NCBI GenBank assembly: GCA_902706205.1
Contig: CACSKA010000010.1
Span: forward strand, 62,001 to 126,000
DNA length: 64,000 bases
Origin: Chryseobacterium sp. 18061
GTDB taxonomy: Bacteria > Pseudomonadota > Gammaproteobacteria > Enterobacterales > Enterobacteriaceae
Direction: 5' to 3'
Below the pieces are notes generated by a model, which was not told the DNA's origin, did not search any database, and worked only from the letters and a program-made list of their open reading frames with translations. The position numbers and the translations under genes are program-made. Positions 58,058 through 64,000 of the stretch are shown one piece after another (positions within the stretch are counted from its first letter, which is position 1; the number at the start of each line of letters is the position of its first letter).

Positions 58058-59255
58058 ACCCTCCACTGATAGCATCCCCCAGATGAAATATTGGCAGATA
58101 CATTGCCACCACCAGTGTTCCGATAATAACGCCCGTCACCAATAACATCACCGGTTCGAGTAGCGTTGCCAGATTCTCAGCTTGCTGATGCGTTTGACCA
58201 CTGTGATAGTGCGCCAGATTCTCGAGCATTTTATCGAGAGAGCCTGATACCTCGCCGGTTCTGACCAGCTGTTTACACAACGGCGTAAAGATTTTTTGCT
58301 GATCCATTGCCTGCCAGATGGCACAGCCCTTGGCGATTGATTCGCTGGTCTGATGGATAACATCGCGCCACCACGGACAGGTCAGGGTCTTTCCCACGCT
58401 TTCCAGACCTTGCAGAAAAGGGATCCCAGCGTTCTGCGTTAAGGCGAGAACGGTATAAATCTGGCTGAGTCTTTGTCCGCGAATTAGTCCGGACACCACC
58501 GGAAGCGCTAACAGCAGTTGCGGTCGAATCCTTTGCCAGTAAGGGCTACGGCGTAAAACAGGGCGTAGTAAAAAAGGGAGCGCTGCCAGTAATCCAATCA
58601 GCGGTAACCCATTTTGTACCCCGGCTGACAGCGACATCACCATCTGAGTCAGCATTGGAAGCGGCGTATCAAAGGTGCGATAAATGGCGGCAAACTCCGG
58701 CAATACAAAGACACTCATTCCAATTACCACTAATAACGCCAGTAGCAATATGATCAGCGGATAGCGCAATGCCTTTTTCACCTTTTGACTTAGCTTATGT
58801 TGTTCTTCCTGCTGACGGGCAAGATGGGCGCAGCAATAATCGAGTTTACCGGTCATTTCTCCGGCCTGGATAAGCGTGTGATACAGCGGTGGAAAGGCCT
58901 CCGGCCACTGCTGCATGGCGTCGGAGAGTGACTCACCGTGCGCCAACCGCTGGGCCAGATCCCGCATCATTGCCTGCCACTGCGCGACAGGATGCTGTTC
59001 AGCCAAAAGCATCAAACTCTCTGAAAGCGTCAGCCCTGCCTGTAGCAATGTGGCCAGTTGCTGCATTAGCTCACTGCTGTATTGCGTGCGCCAGTGTGAT
59101 TTTCGGGTAGCCCGGCGGGTGAGAGACAATGACTGGATCCCGTCACGCCCGGCATTCTCCATCGCCGCCATTTTATTTTCCGCCCAGACGTTACCCTGGC
59201 GGATTTCACCGAGCGACGTCACGCCACGCCAATGCCAGAGCTGTTTACTCGCCAT
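58056..59255 (-). CDS. hofC: Type IV pilus inner-membrane protein HofC/PilC (399 aa)
   Basis: Polytopic platform protein of type IV pilus assembly, GspF/PilC family. Two T2SSF domains (about 60-190 and 260-390), each with long hydrophobic helices; the C-terminal signature LLEPVMLLVTGVIIGTLVVAMYLPIF is typical. One residue shorter than E. coli. Its start overlaps hofB by 11 bp, operon ppdD-hofB-hofC. Confidence 0.94.
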   Translation of the reverse strand: MASKQLWHWRGVTSLGEIRQGNVWAENKMAAMENAGRDGIQSLSLTRRATRKSHWRTQYSSELMQQLATLLQAGLTLSESLMLLAEQHPVAQWQAMMRDLAQRLAHGESLSDAMQQWPEAFPPLYHTLIQAGEMTGKLDYCCAHLARQQEEQHKLSQKVKKALRYPLIILLLALLVVIGMSVFVLPEFAAIYRTFDTPLPMLTQMVMSLSAGVQNGLPLIGLLAALPFLLRPVLRRSPYWQRIRPQLLLALPVVSGLIRGQRLSQIYTVLALTQNAGIPFLQGLESVGKTLTCPWWRDVIHQTSESIAKGCAIWQAMDQQKIFTPLCKQLVRTGEVSGSLDKMLENLAHYHSGQTHQQAENLATLLEPVMLLVTGVIIGTLVVAMYLPIFHLGDAISGG

Positions 59256-60630
59256 CGGGGACGCCGATCACCCGCAGCAGTTCTTCCACTGTGGTTTGCC
59301 CTTGCTCGACGGCTTTACAGCCATGTTCAAACAGGGTCATCATGCCGGAATCACGGGCCAGACGTTGCACGTCTTCCGGGCTGGCACCGCTGACAATGGC
59401 CTGTTTCAGAGAAGGCATAATAGTGAGTACTTCAAACAGCGCTATACGCCCATGGTATCCGTGATAGCAGTGCTCGCACCCGACGGCTCGCCAGCGCGGC
59501 AACGCCTTGGGCCACAGGGAAACCGGGAGTGAGTCATGGTACCCTTCTTGCTGGCAACAATGCGGGCATAAACGACGCACTAGCCGTTGGGCGATGACCA
59601 GCAACAGCGCCGAGGAGATCATCCAGCGGGCGACGCCCATTTGCTGAAGCCTGACCAGCGTTTCGGTGGTGGAATTGGTGTGTAGCGTCGACAGCACCAG
59701 ATGCCCGGTCTGTGCGGCGTTGATGGCGATTTCGGCGGTTTCGGTATCGCGTATTTCGCCCACCATCACCACGTCCGGATCCTGGCGCAGCAGCGCGCGC
59801 AAAACGCTCTGGAAAGTCAGGCCTGCCCGGGTGTTGATCTGTGTCTGATTGATGCCATCAAGCGGGATCTCGACCGGATCTTCGACGCTACACAGATTTA
59901 TCTCCGGGCGATTACGTGCCTGTAGCGCACTGTACAGCGTGACGGTTTTGCCGCTGCCGGTGGGGCCGGTGACCAGCATCAGTCCCTGTGGTTGATGAAG
60001 CGCCTGAAGAAAGGCTCCAAGTTGGGCGTTGTCCATTCCCAGCGTATTGATATCCAGCGCTAGCTTCACCTGATGCAGGAGGCGGAGAACCACTTTTTCA
60101 CCGCCGCGACAAGGCAGGGTGGCAATGCGGAAGGAGACGCTGCGCCCGGTGATGTCGACGGTAAATTGGCCGTCCTGCGGCAATCGCCGTTCAGCGATAT
60201 CCAGATTTCCTAATACCTTGAGGCGGGCAATAAGTGGCGCGCTGAGCGTGGGGGAGAAATCCGGCAAGGAATGCAGCACGCCGTCCACCCGAAGTCGAAT
60301 GCGCAATACGTCTTCCCCTGGCTCGACGTGAATGTCGGATGCGCGCTGTTGGAGCGCCTGCTGAAAGGTCTGGTTCAGCAATTCAACAACGTTGGCGTTG
60401 TCGTCCCTGGCAGCAGGTAAATATGAATCATGAGAGGTGTGAAGATGCTGATCCATGCGGGGCTGATCCCAGCATTCAATATCGATGCGCTTTTGCGTGG
60501 AGAATCGCAGGGCGGCCATTAACTCGCCAGGTGGCGTGCCGACAACCGCAATATTTAGGACCTGTTCGCCATTGCTGAGCAGTACCGCCTGGTGCCGCTG
60601 GCATAACGTGAGAAGTTTATCGTTTTTCAT
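59245..60630 (-). CDS. hofB: Type IV pilus assembly ATPase HofB/PilB (461 aa)
   Basis: Secretion-type ATPase that powers pilin extrusion. Walker A GPTGSGKT at 222-229, Asp box and Walker B (DVVMVGEIRDTETAEIA near 285-300), the His box (GHLVLSTLHTNS), and the tetracysteine zinc element RLCPHC ... GCEHC near 366-394. Shorter at the N terminus than canonical PilB, as in E. coli HofB (461 aa). Nine bases from ppdD. Confidence 0.95.
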   Translation of the reverse strand: MKNDKLLTLCQRHQAVLLSNGEQVLNIAVVGTPPGELMAALRFSTQKRIDIECWDQPRMDQHLHTSHDSYLPAARDDNANVVELLNQTFQQALQQRASDIHVEPGEDVLRIRLRVDGVLHSLPDFSPTLSAPLIARLKVLGNLDIAERRLPQDGQFTVDITGRSVSFRIATLPCRGGEKVVLRLLHQVKLALDINTLGMDNAQLGAFLQALHQPQGLMLVTGPTGSGKTVTLYSALQARNRPEINLCSVEDPVEIPLDGINQTQINTRAGLTFQSVLRALLRQDPDVVMVGEIRDTETAEIAINAAQTGHLVLSTLHTNSTTETLVRLQQMGVARWMISSALLLVIAQRLVRRLCPHCCQQEGYHDSLPVSLWPKALPRWRAVGCEHCYHGYHGRIALFEVLTIMPSLKQAIVSGASPEDVQRLARDSGMMTLFEHGCKAVEQGQTTVEELLRVIGVPDGE

Positions 60631-60639
60631 TTTCGCCTC

Positions 60640-61077
60640 TCAAGGTGCCGTGAAGCGGAATACGTCTTCACACGCCTGTTGCAGAGCACTGTCGCTGGCG
60701 ATGGTGCAGGTGCGCTGCCAGCCGGTTACGCCATTCGCATTGTCCCAAGCGGGTATCAGGGTAACGCTTAAGCCGTTCAGGCTTTCCTGGCCGGTTAATG
60801 TCACCGTTCCCTGGAGGATTTCCATGGCAGAGACATAGCGGCTGGTGGTGGGGGAAGGGATCCCATTCGTGCTTCCATCGCAGGGGGCGATTCCTCCGTG
60901 GTCGAGAGCGCAAAGCTCAATGGCAGTGCGGTACGGCATAAACGTTTGTAGCATGTCTGTGAGGGCTGCTTTTCGCAGGTAATTTTGATAAGCCGGAATG
61001 CCGATGGCACTGAGGATGGCAATGATGCCAATCACCACCATCAGTTCTATCAGGGTGAATCCTTGTTGTTTATTCAT
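60640..61077 (-). CDS. ppdD: Type IV major prepilin PpdD (145 aa)
   Basis: Type IVa pilin. Short leader MNKQQG with PilD cleavage before FTLIELMVVIGIIAILSAIG; Glu at mature position 5 and the hydrophobic spine are present. Four cysteines occur in the globular part (near 56, 65, 123 and 135), able to form two disulfides. One residue shorter than E. coli. Heads the ppdD-hofB-hofC operon. Pilus assembly also needs genes located elsewhere in such genomes. Confidence 0.95.
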   Translation of the reverse strand: MNKQQGFTLIELMVVIGIIAILSAIGIPAYQNYLRKAALTDMLQTFMPYRTAIELCALDHGGIAPCDGSTNGIPSPTTSRYVSAMEILQGTVTLTGQESLNGLSVTLIPAWDNANGVTGWQRTCTIASDSALQQACEDVFRFTAP

Positions 61078-61514
61078 GCGTAAGTTCCTTATATGACCGG
61101 ATGCATCCTGACAGGCTATATCTCAGATAGATAACCATGAATTCTGAAACAGGAAAGCGTCTTCCAGTCTTTTTAATGTGTTTCACTTAATAGAGGAAAT
61201 ATTGCTGGAAGGATCGCAAAGTTGTTATGGAATGACACGCTCCTCGCTCATCAATGAATAATGTTGCAGGCGGTCATTACACCTCTTTCTGTGCTGTTTA
61301 CTCGTGGGGGACGTTATTTTTTCTGTTGCATATATTTAACGCGCGCATGAGCAGTTCTTAACATGTGCCTGCAGATATCGTTTAACGCAATGAAATCATT
61401 TATGAAACAGATCGTAAGCTTATTAATTATAATTTATAAATATATAATTTAATTGCAGCATTGGTTTTTAAATAGATACTGTGAATAAATTGAACTGTCT
61501 CTTAGGAGCATCTT
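61078..61514. other. AT-rich region between ppdD and the unknown gene
   Basis: 437 bp with no credible gene. It becomes strongly AT-rich toward the right, with TATAAT at 61428-61433 and 61443-61448 as possible -10 elements for the downstream gene, and long A/T runs of the kind favoured by H-NS. Several tiny frames stop within ten codons. Confidence 0.6.
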
Positions 61515-62216
61515 TTGGGTTTTAACTTTGGTGGTATGTTTTCACGGCGATCAGCAACGACACCTGTGCCCTCATCTTCAGGACGGCCCTACACAGGTAC
61601 CTTTAATTTAACTGCCCAGCTAGATGTGGTAGCGAAAGGTATGTTGATTAATCGTATAGAAAAGGTCATGCGTGAGTATTTGCTGTCCTCACAAAATAAT
61701 GAAGTGAGCAGATCTATGCGCGTCGATTTGTCAAGAATGGATTTCTATCTGGATAGCAAGAAAGTCAGTGTTCCCGGAAATGAAAATGCCAGTTTCGATA
61801 ACTTTATGCTTGCCGCTTCACAACCAGGTTTTGAGTGGATGCAGGGGGGGATTCCGGCTATCTCTTCATTTTTTCACCAGGGTTTGTTTGTTGACTTGCA
61901 CGCATCAATTCCGCAGTGGTCCTCGGATAATGGTGAACCATGGATTATCAATATGGTAAGTCTGGATAATCATTCCACAGTAAATGAATTTCACCTCTTT
62001 AGCTCAGGTGTTATGAAGATAATTTCCCGCGCGAAGGTAGCTAATGTCATTATTATTGGAAATAAAATAGTTTTAACAAATAGAAATAAAAGCAATATTG
62101 AGATGCAATTAACGCTCCGTTTGGCGGGGGGGAAAGGACGGCGTTGTTGGGTCACCGATCCCCGAAATCATGCGGATTATGCGGTCGCGCGGTTAGAGTG
62201 CGAAGGGTTGATGTAA
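61515..62216 (+). CDS. Uncharacterised protein (233 aa, TTG start), inserted between ppdD and nadC
   Basis: I do not recognise this protein. It begins TTG at 61515 with a strong AGGAG six bases upstream; the first ATG is seven codons further (61536). The N-terminal 28 residues are rich in Gly, Ser, Thr, Pro and Arg (FSRRSATTPVPSSSGRPYTG) and probably disordered; the rest alternates helix (about 35-60) and strands, with VANVIIIGNKIVLTNRNK near 175-192 and two cysteines in the last 25 residues. No signal peptide or membrane helix. Codon use is richer in A/T-ending codons than in neighbours. A hairpin at 62255 follows. E. coli has no gene here. Confidence 0.75.
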   Translation: MGFNFGGMFSRRSATTPVPSSSGRPYTGTFNLTAQLDVVAKGMLINRIEKVMREYLLSSQNNEVSRSMRVDLSRMDFYLDSKKVSVPGNENASFDNFMLAASQPGFEWMQGGIPAISSFFHQGLFVDLHASIPQWSSDNGEPWIINMVSLDNHSTVNEFHLFSSGVMKIISRAKVANVIIIGNKIVLTNRNKSNIEMQLTLRLAGGKGRRCWVTDPRNHADYAVARLECEGLM

Positions 62217-62254
62217 AAAAATAAGCGTTGTGCAAATTATGTAGAATACATGTA

Positions 62255-62284
62255 AGGCCCCTTCCTCGCAGGAAGAGGCCTCTT
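62255..62284. terminator. Bidirectional terminator-like hairpin between the unknown gene and nadC
   Basis: AAGGCCcCTTCC, five-base loop, GGAAGaGGCCTcTT between the two converging genes; partial A/T tracts on both sides. Confidence 0.7.
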
Positions 62285-62286
62285 GG

Positions 62287-63204
<918 letters not shown>

Positions 63205-63267
63205 TCATAAGTTATAAACATGCTACTCTGAACCGGATTTCTGCACCATATATTAAGGAGAGCCCGC

Positions 63268-63831
63268 ATGCAGTTACACGGTGGCTGGCTGGAGAACGCC
63301 CGTCGTGTTCCATCGCCGCATCATGATTGCCGCCCGGATGATGAAGCGCCTTCGCTGCTGGTGGTTCATAATATCAGTTTGCCGCCCGGTGAATTTGGTG
63401 GCCCGTGGATTGACGCATTATTCACTGGAACTATAGACTCCGAAGCACATCCTTTTTTCGCCGAAATTGCCCAATTACGTGTTTCAGCCCATTGTCTGAT
63501 TCGCCGTGACGGCGAAATCGTGCAGTATGTTCCCTTCGATAAACGCGCCTGGCATGCGGGTGTTTCACGCTACAACGGGCGCGAAAGATGTAATGATTTT
63601 TCGATTGGTATTGAACTGGAAGGCACGGATACTCTGGCATATACCGATGAACAATATCAGCAACTTGCGGCCCTGACCCAAGTGTTGATGTCGGCTTATC
63701 CGGCGATTGCCCGCAATATGACGGGCCACTGTGATATCGCACCTGAACGTAAAACCGATCCAGGCCCGGCGTTTGACTGGTCACGGTTTCGTTCTCTGGT
63801 GAGCCACCCGTCAGATAAGGAGATGACATGA
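63268..63831 (+). CDS. ampD: 1,6-anhydro-MurNAc-L-alanine amidase AmpD (187 aa)
   Basis: Cytosolic zinc amidase of muropeptide recycling; its loss derepresses AmpC beta-lactamase in species with ampR-ampC. Zinc ligands His34, His154 and Asp164 are all present ([21 protein letters not shown]). Four residues longer than E. coli at the C terminus (ending SDKEMT). The stop overlaps the ampE start (ATGA). Confidence 0.97.
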   Translation: MQLHGGWLENARRVPSPHHDCRPDDEAPSLLVVHNISLPPGEFGGPWIDALFTGTIDSEAHPFFAEIAQLRVSAHCLIRRDGEIVQYVPFDKRAWHAGVSRYNGRERCNDFSIGIELEGTDTLAYTDEQYQQLAALTQVLMSAYPAIARNMTGHCDIAPERKTDPGPAFDWSRFRSLVSHPSDKEMT

Positions 63832-64000
63832 CGCTGTTTACCACCTTACTGGTGTTGATCGCCGAACGTTTGTTCAAACTAGGCGAACACTGGCAACTCG
63901 ACCACCGGCTGGAAGTTCTTTTCCGCCGTATCAAGAACTATTCCTTTATTGGCACCGTGCTGATGACCGTCATCACGATGGCGATTGTGTATGTGTTGCA
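63828..64000 (+). CDS. ampE: AmpE membrane protein, 5' part only
   Basis: The first 57 codons of ampE; the gene runs off the window. Begins [20 protein letters not shown], matching E. coli AmpE, followed by a hydrophobic segment near 43-57 ([14 protein letters not shown]). A polytopic inner-membrane protein cotranslated with AmpD and linked to beta-lactamase signalling; its biochemical role is unclear. Confidence 0.93.
   Translation, partial: MTLFTTLLVLIAERLFKLGEHWQLDHRLEVLFRRIKNYSFIGTVLMTVITMAIVYVL

Noticed and set aside
61220-61260. Short frames upstream of the unknown gene as a missed N terminus
   Set aside because: All close within ten codons and none is in frame with 61515; the TTG with AGGAG is the best start.

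Overview
This window is a stretch of enterobacterial chromosome (Enterobacteriaceae; gene content and protein sequences sit close to Citrobacter, Enterobacter and Salmonella, and are clearly not identical to Escherichia coli K-12). The order lptD-djlA-rluA-rapA-polB-araDAB-araC-yabI-thiQPB-sgrR-sgrS/T-setA-leuDCBAL-leuO-ilvIH-cra-mraZ...lpxC-secMA-mutT-yacG-zapD-coaE-guaC-hofCB-ppdD-nadC-ampDE is the conserved 1-3 minute region of the E. coli/Salmonella map. I cannot name the species from this alone. No insertion sequence, prophage, CRISPR array, rRNA or tRNA is visible.

Layout. 1-9.7 kb: outer-membrane LPS translocon (lptD), membrane DnaJ-like djlA, pseudouridine synthase rluA, RNA polymerase recycling ATPase rapA and DNA polymerase II. 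9.7-14.8 kb: arabinose catabolism araBAD with divergent araC and a strikingly short regulatory region. 14.9-19.2 kb: DedA protein yabI, then the thiamine ABC transporter thiBPQ behind a TPP riboswitch whose P3 loop carries a 113-nt palindromic insertion. 19.2-22.5 kb: the glucose-phosphate stress module sgrR, dual-function RNA sgrS with its small protein SgrT (54 aa), and sugar efflux pump setA. 22.5-31.6 kb: leucine operon with attenuator leader leuL, AT-rich leuO region, ilvIH. 31.7-32.7 kb: cra. 33.3-51.2 kb: the complete division and cell wall (dcw) cluster from mraZ to lpxC, tightly packed with stop/start overlaps. 51.4-56.8 kb: secM/secA (arrest-peptide regulation of the secretion ATPase), mutT, yacG, zapD, coaE. 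57-61 kb: guaC and the type IV pilus genes hofC, hofB, ppdD. 61.5-62.2 kb: an unrecognised 233-aa gene in AT-rich DNA, the only clearly foreign-looking gene here. 62.3-64 kb: nadC, ampD and the start of ampE.

Most of the window is ordinary core genome. The points that deserve a second look are the contracted araC/araBAD control region (candidate O2 and I1 about 89 bp apart, no visible O1), the repeat-expanded TPP riboswitch, the unknown TTG-start gene between ppdD and nadC, the variant SecM arrest motif, a possible 51-aa membrane miniprotein upstream of mraZ, and the strong terminator-like hairpin between leuO and ilvI. Function names rest on recognition of conserved families from memory; no database search was run.
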